Assembly: GCA_050953005.1 (NCBI GenBank) | Contig: JBMNLV010000003.1 | Location: forward strand, 1-64,000 | DNA from: UBA6115 sp050953005 | GTDB taxonomy: Bacteria > Bacillota > Clostridia > Christensenellales > Aristaeellaceae | DNA length: 64,000 nt | Direction of reading: 5' to 3' | Shown here: positions 17,371-25,847 of the stretch, piece after piece | How positions within the stretch are numbered: position 1 is the stretch's first letter | Layout of the letters: each line of letters starts with the position of its first letter | The notes under the pieces: generated by a model | What the model was told of the DNA's origin: nothing | Seen by the model: the letters and a program-made list of their open reading frames with translations, nothing else | Databases searched by the model: none | Translations under genes and position numbers: made by a program

Positions 17371-17527
17371 TACTGATGTAAAGCTTTATTGCATCCAAAG
17401 CGGCGAGGGATTTTATTGTCCTGCAAGGAAGGAAACCTCAACGTAACCTAAGCTACGTTGAGGTTGACTGACACAGCAGGGCGATCAAAGACCCGGCGCG
17501 ACGATGCAATAAAGATTGGAATCAGTA
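17371..17527. repeat. Long nested inverted repeat (about 157 nt)
   Basis: Outer arms TACTGAT (17371-17377) and ATCAGTA (17521-17527), then perfect CTTTATTGCATC (17384-17395) with its complement at 17503-17514, an imperfect middle (about 17400-17424 with 17476-17500), and an inner 12-bp hairpin AACCTCAACGTA (17434-17445) with its complement (17454-17465). Nearly the whole segment folds back on itself. It ends 8 bases from the stop codon of the transposase remnant, so it may be the end of that insertion sequence, or a separate MITE-like element. Confidence 0.75.
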
Positions 17528-17534
17528 TTAGCAG

Positions 17535-18000
17535 TTATGCTAAGATCGCTTTGGCGTAATGCATGTATCTGCTTTTCAGAATAATCAGGCAAGCAGTATA
17601 ATTACGGGCAATAAAACGTAAAAAACGAACCAGTGAAGCTGCGTCCTGAGCATCCGGTCTCCCCATCTTTTCAAGCAAATTCGCAAGCTTCTTGAGGTTC
17701 ATACACGCCTAGGTCAGCCCTGCTTTCCATCCGGGCCTTGCCATACATCCGGGTATACCTGAATCCGTGATGCTCCTTCGCTGTGCCGAATACTCGCTCA
17801 ATCGTCTCTTTTCGCTTCCTGTACAGTTCCTTCATCCCAAGGGTGTGGCGGATATCCTCACAGATTTCCAGGTAATCTGCCCATATGTGACGCGTTACCA
17901 CCTTGGTACAATCAGCGCTCTTTGCGCATTGGGACAGGTATGGACAGGTTCTGCATATTTCCGGATTGCTCCTGTACTCACGATAACCATTTTGAGATGG
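17535..18000 (-). pseudogene. IS1182-type transposase, C-terminal remnant
   Basis: The minus strand encodes only the last part of a DDE transposase: NGYREYRSNPEICRTCPYLS, a Cys-rich segment, then RKETIERVFGTAKEHHGFRYTRMYGKARM and, after one extra base near 17715, CMNLKKLANLLEKMG running to a stop at 17535. This order (Cys motif, then RKETIERVF.AKE.HG.RY) is typical of IS1182-family transposases of about 450-550 residues. The first 350 or so residues are missing: homology ends at about 18000, where the hydantoinase gene begins in the opposite direction. It is both truncated and frameshifted, so inactive. Confidence 0.82.
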
Positions 18001-18025
18001 TTTGTTTATAAAGGAGGTGAGACCT

Positions 18026-19687
18026 TTGATAATTGGTATAGATGTGGGTGGAACCAATATCGACGGAGTCGCTGTACAGGAAGGCCAAATTACAAAGCAA
18101 ATCAAACGGCCCGTGGATAGAAATGATTACTTTCACAGCATTTGGAGTTGTATCAAAGAGCTCCTTCAGGGAGTAGAAAAAGAAGAAATACGGAGAATTC
18201 AGCTCAGCACTACTGTCTCAACCAACGCCATCGTAGAAAACAGAGTTTCCAAAGTAGGGGTCATCCTGCAGAGAGGTCCGGGTCTAAACTGGCAATTTGA
18301 CAATCTGGGTGAGCATGTAGCAGAGGTCATGGGAAGCGTGGACCACAGAGGCATACCTGTCAGCAGTGAAGATGCTGAGGAATTGTCAAGCATCAAAAAG
18401 AACTTCCTGCATTATGCTGTAGATGCCGTCGCGGTTGTTGGTAAGTTCTCGACTCGGAATCCCGATTTTGAAAAACGGGCGGCTGAGTATCTGCGGGACG
18501 GTTTTCAGGAGGTCACCATGGGTCATGCTATTTCCGGAAAATTGAATTTTCCCAGGAGGGTTCAGACATCCTACCTGAATGCTGCCGTCCACTCCACCTT
18601 TCAAACGTTTGCAGAAAACATAGAGGAAGCGCTGAAACGTGAGGGAATCAGCGCACCGGTCTATATTCTGAAGGCTGACGGAGGTACCATCAGCCTGGAA
18701 GGCGCCAAAGCAAAACCTGTGGAGACCATCCTCTCAGGCCCTGCCGCCAGCCTCATGGGGATGATGGCGCTTTTGAAAGAGGGAAAGACGGACCGCTGCC
18801 TCCTTGACATCGGCGGAACCACGACAGATTTGTTTTTTCTGGTGGATGGGGTATCGGTTTTTGAACCATCGGGTATTGAAATCAGCGGTCATAAAACACT
18901 GGTACGTGCCATTTACAGCTCATCCGTGGGCCTGGGCGGCGACAGCCATGTTCGCATAGAAGAAGGAAAACTGAAAATCGGCCCGGAGAGAAGGGACCAC
19001 GCAATCGCCTTTGGCGGGAAATACCTTACCCCCACCGACGCTCTGGTCTATCTCGGAGCCATGGAAGCCGAACAAAAATGCGAGAGTGCCGAGGCATTGG
19101 AAGGCATGGCCAAAGAAATGCTAGTACCTCCCCGGGAGTTTGCCGAGATGATCGTCAGTCAATTCTGTCAGTCCATCAGGGAAACCATCGAAGACACCCT
19201 CGAAAAGATTAACGCGCGTCCCGTATATACAATAAAAGAACTGTTGGATGACAGAACGGTCACACCGCAATCAGCCGGCGTGACAGGGGGACCAGCCAAA
19301 GCGCTTTCCAGATACCTGGAAAGGGAGCTTAAGATGCCTGTAGAATATCCCCCGTACCACGACATTGCCAACGCAATCGGCGCCGCCTTGGCAAGGCCTA
19401 CGGTAGAAATCAACCTCCTTGCTGACACCGACAGAGGAATTCTCTCCATCCCGGAGACGGGTGTCTATGAAAAAATCGACAAGTCTTATGACCTGAAAAA
19501 GGCAAAAGAGCGCGCCTTCAGCGAGGTGAAGCGGGCCGGTGAAGCGATGGGCATTTCATCGGATATTTCAGGAGCCGAAATTACTGAAGCGAGCAGTTTC
19601 AATATGGTCAAAGGATATCGGGCGGATAAAAACATCAGGGTGAAAGCTCAGATTAGGCCGGGACTCGTTATAAACGGAAAAGAGTGA
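18026..19687 (+). CDS. Hydantoinase/oxoprolinase family protein (HyuA-like, short form)
   Basis: ATP-dependent amidohydrolase-type enzyme of the HyuA/5-oxoprolinase/acetone carboxylase beta family. 553 residues from the TTG at 18026, chosen because GGAGG lies 8 bases upstream and the protein then starts MIIGIDVGGTN. Actin-like ATPase signatures are GIDVGGTNIDGVAV (N-terminus), STTVSTNAIVE, LSGPAASLMGMMALL and CLLDIGGTTTDLFFLVDG. It is shorter than classical HyuA (650-700) and has no HyuB partner nearby. Its end is followed within a few bases by the HDAC-family gene, so the two probably act together. The substrate is unknown. It starts exactly where the transposase remnant breaks off. Confidence 0.9.
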   Translation: MIIGIDVGGTNIDGVAVQEGQITKQIKRPVDRNDYFHSIWSCIKELLQGVEKEEIRRIQLSTTVSTNAIVENRVSKVGVILQRGPGLNWQFDNLGEHVAEVMGSVDHRGIPVSSEDAEELSSIKKNFLHYAVDAVAVVGKFSTRNPDFEKRAAEYLRDGFQEVTMGHAISGKLNFPRRVQTSYLNAAVHSTFQTFAENIEEALKREGISAPVYILKADGGTISLEGAKAKPVETILSGPAASLMGMMALLKEGKTDRCLLDIGGTTTDLFFLVDGVSVFEPSGIEISGHKTLVRAIYSSSVGLGGDSHVRIEEGKLKIGPERRDHAIAFGGKYLTPTDALVYLGAMEAEQKCESAEALEGMAKEMLVPPREFAEMIVSQFCQSIRETIEDTLEKINARPVYTIKELLDDRTVTPQSAGVTGGPAKALSRYLERELKMPVEYPPYHDIANAIGAALARPTVEINLLADTDRGILSIPETGVYEKIDKSYDLKKAKERAFSEVKRAGEAMGISSDISGAEITEASSFNMVKGYRADKNIRVKAQIRPGLVINGKE

Positions 19688-19692
19688 AGATA

Positions 19693-21000
19693 ATGAAAGC
19701 AAAAAACAAACTTGGGCTGATACTTTTTCCTGCCTTCGACTGGGCAATTTCGCCCACCCATCCGGAAAGAGAAGAAAGGCTGCTCTACACGCAGGATCAA
19801 TTGCTTGAGGAAGGGATAGAGGATGTGGAGGGCATTCATTTTTTCAACCCTCTGGTCGCGACAAAAAAAGACATCGATCGCGTTCATTTTTGTTACCCGA
19901 GCACCGAAGAAGTGCTTACGGAGTCCCATTTCATTGCAGCAGGCGGAGTGATGCGGGCATTCGATGCGGTTCTTGGCAAGGAAACGGACAAGTCCTTCGC
20001 GTTGGTCAGGCCGCCCGGACACCATGCACAGCGTGTAGTGTATGGTGACAGGGGTTTTTGCATCGTCAATATCGAAGCCGTCGGCCTGGCATATGCGCGG
20101 CAAAAATACGGCGACATGCGGGTTGCCGTGGTAGATACCGACTGTCATCACGGGGACGGGACAGAAGACATCTATTGGAATGACCCCGATACCCTCTACA
20201 TCTCTTTTCATCAGGATGGACGGACGCTCTACCCCGGAACGGGGCCTGTCGAAGACCTTGGCGGTCCGTCTGCCTTTGGTTACAATGTCAATATACCGCT
20301 CCCGCCGAACACCGGAGACGAGGGATTCCAATATGTTCTGGAGAACACTGTCCTGCCCATACTTGAGGAGTACAAGCCGGATCTTGTCATCAACTCGGCG
20401 GGACAGGACAATCATTATACCGATCCCCTCACCAATATGAATTTTTCCGCCCAAGGCTACGCCAAACTGAACAGCGGCCTGAATCCCGATATCGCCGTTC
20501 TTGAAGGCGGATACTCAATTCAGGGCGCGCTGCCCTATGTGAATACCGGCATTATTCTGGCCATGGCGGGACTTGACTATTCTGGTGTTGTGGAGCCCGA
20601 TTATCATCTGGGAAAATGGAAGCAGTCCGGCAGGGTTACGGAGGAAGTGAGGCGGATCTCCCAGGAAGTCCTTAAAATTTGGCAATACAGGGAAACCCTT
20701 GGCAGAAAGCTCTTTGAGGGCAAGTCTACCGTAACGAGAAACCGCAGGGTTTACTACGACACCGCCGGGATTATGGAGTCACAGGTGCAGCAGTACAGGC
20801 TGTGCCCGAACTGCCCGGGGGTGGACACGATCCGATCTCAGAACGACAGGGGAGCATCGCTTCTGGCAATTTCCATTCCAAGAAAAGTCTGCTCCGCCTG
20901 TCAAAGAGAGGGGTACAATCTTTTTGAGCAAGCGAAGGGACTGAATGTAAAGAAGATATTTCTTCAGGACCTGACGCGAGATGAGTTTTTCTCTGAATAA
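19693..21000 (+). CDS. Histone deacetylase / acetylpolyamine amidohydrolase family protein with C-terminal zinc ribbon
   Basis: Zn-dependent deacetylase of the arginase/HDAC fold. 435 residues from ATG 19693 (an in-frame GTG at 19684 is possible). Catalytic features: RPPGHH with the His pair at 110-111, DTDCHHGDG with zinc ligands Asp150 and His152, SAGQDNHYTDP with Asp239, and LEGGY with Tyr274. After the catalytic domain (to about 300) there is a helical linker and a C-terminal Cys4 motif, CPNC at 371-374 and CSAC at 400-403, which should bind zinc and is not part of standard HDACs. In bacteria such enzymes act on acetylated polyamines, small amides or protein lysines; the substrate cannot be told. 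It is coupled to the hydantoinase gene. Confidence 0.9.
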   Translation: MKAKNKLGLILFPAFDWAISPTHPEREERLLYTQDQLLEEGIEDVEGIHFFNPLVATKKDIDRVHFCYPSTEEVLTESHFIAAGGVMRAFDAVLGKETDKSFALVRPPGHHAQRVVYGDRGFCIVNIEAVGLAYARQKYGDMRVAVVDTDCHHGDGTEDIYWNDPDTLYISFHQDGRTLYPGTGPVEDLGGPSAFGYNVNIPLPPNTGDEGFQYVLENTVLPILEEYKPDLVINSAGQDNHYTDPLTNMNFSAQGYAKLNSGLNPDIAVLEGGYSIQGALPYVNTGIILAMAGLDYSGVVEPDYHLGKWKQSGRVTEEVRRISQEVLKIWQYRETLGRKLFEGKSTVTRNRRVYYDTAGIMESQVQQYRLCPNCPGVDTIRSQNDRGASLLAISIPRKVCSACQREGYNLFEQAKGLNVKKIFLQDLTRDEFFSE

Positions 21001-21067
21001 TAACAGTATATGACGATCGGAATAACTAACAAATATATTAAGAGCGCTACCTACAAGTCAAGCACTG

Positions 21068-21310
21068 GCTCCACCTTGTCAATTACCTGCTCCACCTTGT
21101 CAATTACCTGCAGGATAGCGGGCTTGAAATCAGCAAAAACCGAGCTGAACGCAGCATTAAACCCTTTGTGATGGGACGAAAGAATTTTATCTGTTTACCA
21201 ATGCACCCAAGGGCGCGGAAGCCAGTACCATCATTTATAGTTTGGTTGAAACCGCAAAAGAAAACGTCCTGGTTCCCAATCGTTATCTGACCCGGCTGAT
21301 GCGAGAGGCG
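21068..21310 (+). pseudogene. IS66-type transposase (TnpC), C-terminal remnant
   Basis: LEISKNRAERSIKPFVMGRKNF followed, after a one-base shift near 21185, by NAPKGAEASTIIYSLVETAKEN and LTRLMREAP. This is the characteristic end of IS66 TnpC proteins. A 21-nt direct duplication (21068-21088 and 21089-21109) precedes it within the same coding stretch. The other 300 or more residues and tnpA/tnpB are absent. From about 21310 to the GNAT stop at 21459 nothing is recognisable. Confidence 0.82.
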
Positions 21311-21458
21311 CCCCCAAACTGGACCGCTGAGCGCAGAGAAGCAGACAGCGGGATTATTGCCCATCAATGCGCCAGGAAGGGTGCAGGGCAAAGAAATGCA
21401 TTTAACGCTTACAAAAGGCAGTACTTTGACAACCTGTATGGCACACCTCCGGGAAGAC

Positions 21459-22013
21459 TCAACCGTGATGGGTCAGATAGTCCTCCAGGCAAAGCTCATA
21501 GGTGACAGTAGACTGTAAAACTCCACGCTGGTCCCGCCAATTGTCTTTTAATACGCCTGTACGCCGCGCTTTGATTTTTTCTTCATAGACGTGCTGTGCA
21601 CGCAGGTTATTCAGGTTGGTATCCCAGCATACCCTGTTAACGGCATGTAACGCCTGGAAAACCGGATCCGTGAGCAAATAACCCATCGTCATCAGGATCA
21701 CCCGGGTACCCAGCCCACGGTTTTGATAAGCGGTGTCGCAGATTTTCCAGCCTGCTTCCGCAGTCCGGCTGTCCAACAAACGATAGCTAGCCTCTCCTAT
21801 TGCCCTTCCCTCGTATTCAATGATAAGCTGCGCCCGGTCAGTCTTGCCAGTTTCCGGTTCAAGCTGAAAGACAATTTTCTCTTCAGTCATTCCGAGACCA
21901 TCCGGAAAACCGGCATGTGCCATAACCGCGCCATCGTTCCACCAGGCGCACAAAGCCGGAGCGTCTGCCGGCGTAGCCGAGCGTAGCACCAGAGAACCTT
22001 CACACACGAACAT
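21459..22013 (-). CDS. GNAT family N-acetyltransferase (RimJ/RimL-like)
   Basis: Acetyl-CoA-dependent transferase of 184 residues. The order LRSATPADAPALCAWWNDG, the GEASYRLLD strand, AEAGWKICDTAYQNRGLGTRVILMTMGYLL (acetyl-CoA binding Q/RxxGxG/A region near residues 98-103), and WDTNLNNLRAQHVYEE matches the RimJ/RimL-type subgroup. Its ATG overlaps the rqcP stop (TAATG), so it is translated with that gene. The substrate is unknown. Its end lies next to the IS66 remnant; the reading frame itself looks intact. Confidence 0.88.
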   Translation of the reverse strand: MFVCEGSLVLRSATPADAPALCAWWNDGAVMAHAGFPDGLGMTEEKIVFQLEPETGKTDRAQLIIEYEGRAIGEASYRLLDSRTAEAGWKICDTAYQNRGLGTRVILMTMGYLLTDPVFQALHAVNRVCWDTNLNNLRAQHVYEEKIKARRTGVLKDNWRDQRGVLQSTVTYELCLEDYLTHHG

Positions 22014-22288
22014 TATGTGTTGCGCTCCATCAGGGTATCTGCATCCTCTTGCACAACGCGGTACATTTCCGTAGCCTCCTCCTTACGCACAGTTTCCTTG
22101 ACAGTCACAATCTCATAACATCCAAGACGGCTGCCAAAGCGTATTTCCAAAACATCTCCCTCCTTGACTTCGCTGCCTGCCTTCGCGATGCGTCCGTTGA
22201 GACTGACACGCCCACCATCACAGGCCTCCTTGGCTACTGTACGGCGCTTGATAATACGGGAAACCTTTAAAAACTTATCCAGTCGCAT
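22013..22288 (-). CDS. rqcP: RNA-binding S4 domain protein (RqcP/YabO, Hsp15 family)
   Basis: A 91-residue S4-fold protein: MRLDKFLKVSRIIKRRTVAKEACDGGRVSLNGRIAKAG is the standard S4 start. In Bacillus subtilis the orthologue YabO (RqcP) binds obstructed 50S subunits and drives C-terminal alanine tailing together with RqcH. It sits in the same yabM-yabN-yabO order here, with hup inserted. A GNAT gene overlaps its stop. Confidence 0.92.
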   Translation of the reverse strand: MRLDKFLKVSRIIKRRTVAKEACDGGRVSLNGRIAKAGSEVKEGDVLEIRFGSRLGCYEIVTVKETVRKEEATEMYRVVQEDADTLMERNT

Positions 22289-22333
22289 AATATCCTTTCA
22301 TCGTGCCATTTGACTTTGGACACCTGATTGTAC

Positions 22334-22361
22334 AAAAAACCGCCGCACTGAAGCGCGGCAG
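22334..22361 (-). terminator. Intrinsic terminator after hup
   Basis: On the minus strand a GC-rich stem (GCCGC.../GCGGC, 22341-22360) is followed by a run of six T (22334-22339). It lies 30 bases after the hup stop and about 45 bases before the rqcP start, so rqcP may be transcribed partly by read-through. Confidence 0.8.
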
Positions 22362-22389
22362 TTCAAGCTGATAAAACGAGGGTTGACGA

Positions 22390-22662
22390 TCAGTTCAGCT
22401 GGTCCTTAAACGCCTTGCTGGCCTTGAACACAGGGGCTTTGCTGGCCTGGACCTTAATCTCCTCTCCGGTGCGCGGATTGCGCGCAACGCGGGCAGGACG
22501 CTTACGGGACTCGAACGTACCAAAGCCGATCAACTGGACCTTCTCACCCTTCTTGAGGGTCTCCTGGATGATGGAGATAACGGCATTGACAGCCTTATCA
22601 GCATCAACCTTCTTCAGTTCGGTTGCCTTAGCCACGGCGGCGATCAGTTCAGTTTTATTCAT
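22390..22662 (-). CDS. hup: HU family DNA-binding protein
   Basis: Nucleoid protein that bends DNA as a dimer. 90 residues, the standard HU length. MNKTELIAAVAKATELKKVDADKAVNAV at the N-terminus, GFGTFESRKRPARVARNPRTGEEI covering the beta-arm with the conserved NPRTG and intercalating Pro, and the C-terminal KASKAFKDQLN. It lies between yabN and rqcP, as in several Bacillota, and ends in a good terminator. Confidence 0.97.
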   Translation of the reverse strand: MNKTELIAAVAKATELKKVDADKAVNAVISIIQETLKKGEKVQLIGFGTFESRKRPARVARNPRTGEEIKVQASKAPVFKASKAFKDQLN

Positions 22663-22688
22663 GTGACATCCTCCTTTTATGAGTTCAG

Positions 22689-24125
22689 CTAAAACGGGCT
22701 ATCCTCCGTCTTACTTCGCTCCCAGTATATCTCTATTTCCTTAATTGTCAACTGATTCCAGTCTTTTTCATCCTTTTTTATAGCTTTTTCCATCCAGTTA
22801 AAGCGCTGAACAAACTTTTTGGTCGCAGTTTGTATCGCTTGGTCTGCCGAAACATCCATTAATCGCGCGGTATTGACGCAGGAGAACAACAAATCCCCCA
22901 GCTCTTCCACAGCGTTCTGACCGGTTTGAAGCGCTTCACACAGCTCAGCAGCCTCTTCCAACACTTTATCCAGAGCCTGCTCCGGACTGTCCCAATCGAA
23001 TCGAGCCCCGGCTGCAAGCTGCTGAACCTTTTCAGCGCGCAGCAAAGAAGCCATCCCGCGATGCACTTGGAGCATGCGCTCACCTGGAGACGCGCCGCCA
23101 CGCTCCTGCTGCTTGATGCTGTCCCAAGCGCTGAGCACCTCTTGTGTGGAAGACAGCCTGACCCCTCCGAAAATGTGCGGATGACGCCTGATCAGCTTGC
23201 GACAAATGGCGCGCAACATGTCCTCCCAGGTGAATGTAGCGTGCTCCTCCCCTACTACAGCATGGAAGGCCAGCTGCAGGAAAACATCCCCCAATTCATC
23301 GGCCGCTTCATCCCAGTCCTCGTCCATTAGGGCACAGGCTGCTTCGTTGGCTTCCTCTACAAGGTGCTTGGCCAGGCTTTGATGCGTTTGCTCCCGGTCC
23401 CAGGGGCAGCCATCAGGGGCGCGCAGCCTACGCATGATCGACATCAGGTCTTCTGCATCATAGGCCGAACGTTCCAAAAGCGCCTGAGGAAAAACCACAA
23501 AACCGGCGGTGTGATTATAGCGCGGCTGACGGTCAATCGCTACCAGCGGAATGGATATACATGAGCGGACGTGTGCCTCGCCCGGCGCAAAAAACAGCAC
23601 CGGGGCATCCTCTCCATACTTCGGCAACAGTATTAACTTGACCTCGCCAGCCAGCGCTTTGCTGTCCAGTTCAACCACGCACAAAGGCTGCTGGGCATTA
23701 TGTACGCGCAAATCCATGGCATTTGAAACAAGAAAAGGCGCGTCCGGCAGGGCAGCCGAAACAAAGGGGGCATGTAAAGGAACGCCAGGCAGAACACGCA
23801 GGCTGTCACCCACACGCTGCTTGAGCAGAGCAACAGTAGCGTCACCCGCGGGATCAGCCACCGCATAGGTGACTGCACCATCCTGCGCCATATCAATAAT
23901 AGCCTGGGCAGCTGTCTGTGTAAACTGATCAAAGTCCTCGCTTTGCTCATACAGCATATCCAGGCTGTCAAAGACAATCCCTTCGCCTGCCAGGTATTTC
24001 ACTGTCCCATGCCGTTGGGTACGTAGCACCACAAGGCGGGCTTTTTTTAGCTGCTTGAGCGCCCCCAGGGTAAGCAATTCAGGTGAACCGGGCCCCAAGG
24101 GCACAACAGTGACGGTATGCATCAT
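22689..24125 (-). CDS. yabN: MazG family protein with N-terminal tetrapyrrole-methylase-like domain (YabN)
   Basis: Two-part protein of 478 residues. Residues 1 to about 225 form a SAM-dependent tetrapyrrole methylase-like domain (VTVVPLGPGSPELLTLGALK at the start). The rest is MazG nucleoside triphosphate pyrophosphohydrolase in two copies: CPWDREQTHQSL, LVEEANEAACAL and ADELGDVFLQLAFH in the first; VLEEAAELCEAL and VEELGDLLFSCVN in the second. The Glu/Asp residues of EExxE and ExxD bind Mg2+. MazG removes aberrant NTPs. The start directly follows the spoVB-like stop (TAAATG), which matches the yabM-yabN order of B. subtilis. Confidence 0.95.
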   Translation of the reverse strand: MMHTVTVVPLGPGSPELLTLGALKQLKKARLVVLRTQRHGTVKYLAGEGIVFDSLDMLYEQSEDFDQFTQTAAQAIIDMAQDGAVTYAVADPAGDATVALLKQRVGDSLRVLPGVPLHAPFVSAALPDAPFLVSNAMDLRVHNAQQPLCVVELDSKALAGEVKLILLPKYGEDAPVLFFAPGEAHVRSCISIPLVAIDRQPRYNHTAGFVVFPQALLERSAYDAEDLMSIMRRLRAPDGCPWDREQTHQSLAKHLVEEANEAACALMDEDWDEAADELGDVFLQLAFHAVVGEEHATFTWEDMLRAICRKLIRRHPHIFGGVRLSSTQEVLSAWDSIKQQERGGASPGERMLQVHRGMASLLRAEKVQQLAAGARFDWDSPEQALDKVLEEAAELCEALQTGQNAVEELGDLLFSCVNTARLMDVSADQAIQTATKKFVQRFNWMEKAIKKDEKDWNQLTIKEIEIYWERSKTEDSPF

Positions 24126-25703
24126 TTATCCTTTCTTTAAACGCACAGGCAGGTCGCTGCGCTTGAGCGCGCCGGTCCACAGGGCAGCAACCGCATATAC
24201 CACGATGGCAAGCAGAATCACAAGCCCAAGCCATAACCAGCTGGTATACAGCCGCCTGCCCAGCAGATTGGTCATCAGGACCACCGGTATTGCCATCAGA
24301 AAAGTTGCCAGGCCGGGCCGCAGCAGCAGCTCTTTCCATTCAAGCCTGGTATCGGCATATTTAGCTACATAGTATAAGTTTAACCCGGCACTGATAATAT
24401 AACAGGCCAGGGAGGCGAATGGCGCACCAAAGATGCCGGTGCCCGGCTGCTGGACAGCGGTATAGTTGATAACAATCTTGACCAGCACACCCAGGAACAA
24501 TGTATACATGGGGATGCGCTGTTTATACAATCCCTGTAAAATACCGCTCGTAGCCTGTACAAGCGTAAAGACAACAATGGTCAGCGCGCTGACGCGCAAC
24601 AGCTGCCCGCCCAGGCGCAATTCATCCGCAGTATACTTGCTGTGAAACAGCAAAGTCAGGATAGGCTCAGCCAGTAAACTCATTCCAATGGCTGACGGCA
24701 GACCAATTACCACTGCCAGGCGTAAGCCTGCGCTTGTATCTTGCCGGATCCCCTGATTGTCGCCAGCCGCGCGCCGGGCGGAAATGGCCGGCACCAGATT
24801 GCTGGACATCGCCATGGCCAGCGCCGTGGGCACATTGATCAGCGAAATGACCAAGCCTGCGTAAATGCCATAGTGGGACAACGCAGTGTTGGCAGGCAAG
24901 TAGGCCTTCATCAAGCGCACCAGCATAAAGCTGTCTACCGCGCCGGCCAGCGGGACAATGCACGCGCCAATGGTGATCGGCACAGCGGTAACAATCAGCT
25001 CCCGTACAATAGGCCGGCGCCCTTCCATTGGCGTATGATCAGCCTGCAGAGCATGTTCCAGACGGGGTCGCATCCTCACATAATCCAGCGCCATATACAA
25101 AAGCGCCACGGCTTCTGCCAATGAGGTGCCCAGCAAAGCGCCGGCTACCCCCATGGAGTATCCGCCCCGGCGCATGAAAACATAAGCCAGGGGCAAGGCC
25201 AGCCCTACCTTGCCCACCTGCTCAATCAGCTGGCTGATAGCCGTAGGCCACATCCTCCGCCTGCCCTGCATGTAACCGCGAAAAGCGCTCATCACGCAAA
25301 CCAGCAACAGGCTGGGGGCGATCATCATAAAGCCATGTACTGACTCCGGAGTACCGGTTGCATGGGCAAGCTGCCCCGAAAACAGCAGCATGCCCAACAT
25401 GCTGACCAGACCCAGGACGCTAAGTAAAATGAGCGCTACACGGAAGACCCTCGCAGGGTTGCGCGTCTGTCCGCGAGCAAGACGCGCTGCCACCATGCGG
25501 GAGATGGCTACCGGGATACCGGCTGAAGAAACGGTCAGCATAAGATTGTAGGAAGGGAAAATCTGATTATAAACACCCAGACCTTCCGCGCCGATCAGGT
25601 TGGCCAACGGAATCAAATACAGGACGCCGACAACCTTGCAAATCAGCCCCGCAATACCCAAAATGGAAATACCCCCGACCAGGGAACGCTGCTTATCACT
25701 CAT
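24126..25703 (-). CDS. SpoVB/YabM-like polysaccharide flippase (MVF/MOP superfamily)
   Basis: Integral membrane protein of 525 residues with about 14 predicted helices. The N-terminus (GGISILGIAGLICKVVGVLYLIPLANLIGAEGLGVYNQ) is typical of the SpoVB/YtgP/YabM group of the MOP flippase superfamily, which move lipid-linked sugars across the membrane. Its place immediately before yabN points to the YabM branch rather than sporulation-specific SpoVB, so its presence alone does not show that the organism makes spores. Confidence 0.9.
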   Translation of the reverse strand: MSDKQRSLVGGISILGIAGLICKVVGVLYLIPLANLIGAEGLGVYNQIFPSYNLMLTVSSAGIPVAISRMVAARLARGQTRNPARVFRVALILLSVLGLVSMLGMLLFSGQLAHATGTPESVHGFMMIAPSLLLVCVMSAFRGYMQGRRRMWPTAISQLIEQVGKVGLALPLAYVFMRRGGYSMGVAGALLGTSLAEAVALLYMALDYVRMRPRLEHALQADHTPMEGRRPIVRELIVTAVPITIGACIVPLAGAVDSFMLVRLMKAYLPANTALSHYGIYAGLVISLINVPTALAMAMSSNLVPAISARRAAGDNQGIRQDTSAGLRLAVVIGLPSAIGMSLLAEPILTLLFHSKYTADELRLGGQLLRVSALTIVVFTLVQATSGILQGLYKQRIPMYTLFLGVLVKIVINYTAVQQPGTGIFGAPFASLACYIISAGLNLYYVAKYADTRLEWKELLLRPGLATFLMAIPVVLMTNLLGRRLYTSWLWLGLVILLAIVVYAVAALWTGALKRSDLPVRLKKG

Positions 25704-25847
25704 ATTCTTCAGTTATATCAGCACAGGTCACAATGGCAACAAGCGTTTTTCCGGCTTCGCTCCGCCCCGCAAATCCTTTTGACATACAAGGTTCCTGATT
25801 GAATTGAAGAAGAACTGAAACAACATAAAGGCTCCGTCCTGCAAATC

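Noticed and set aside
20450..20510. Internal deletion in the HDAC-family gene
   Set aside because: The stretch after the Asp239 motif looked short, but the frame is intact and LEGGY follows at a plausible distance, so this may be normal for the subgroup.
24126..25703. Evidence that the organism sporulates (SpoVB)
   Set aside because: The neighbourhood matches yabM-yabN, a vegetative locus. The MOP flippase family is not sporulation-specific.
25696..25785. 29-codon minus-strand ORF ending inside the spoVB-like start
   Set aside because: The overlap geometry would allow translational coupling, but there is no good ribosome site or recognisable sequence, so I did not call it.
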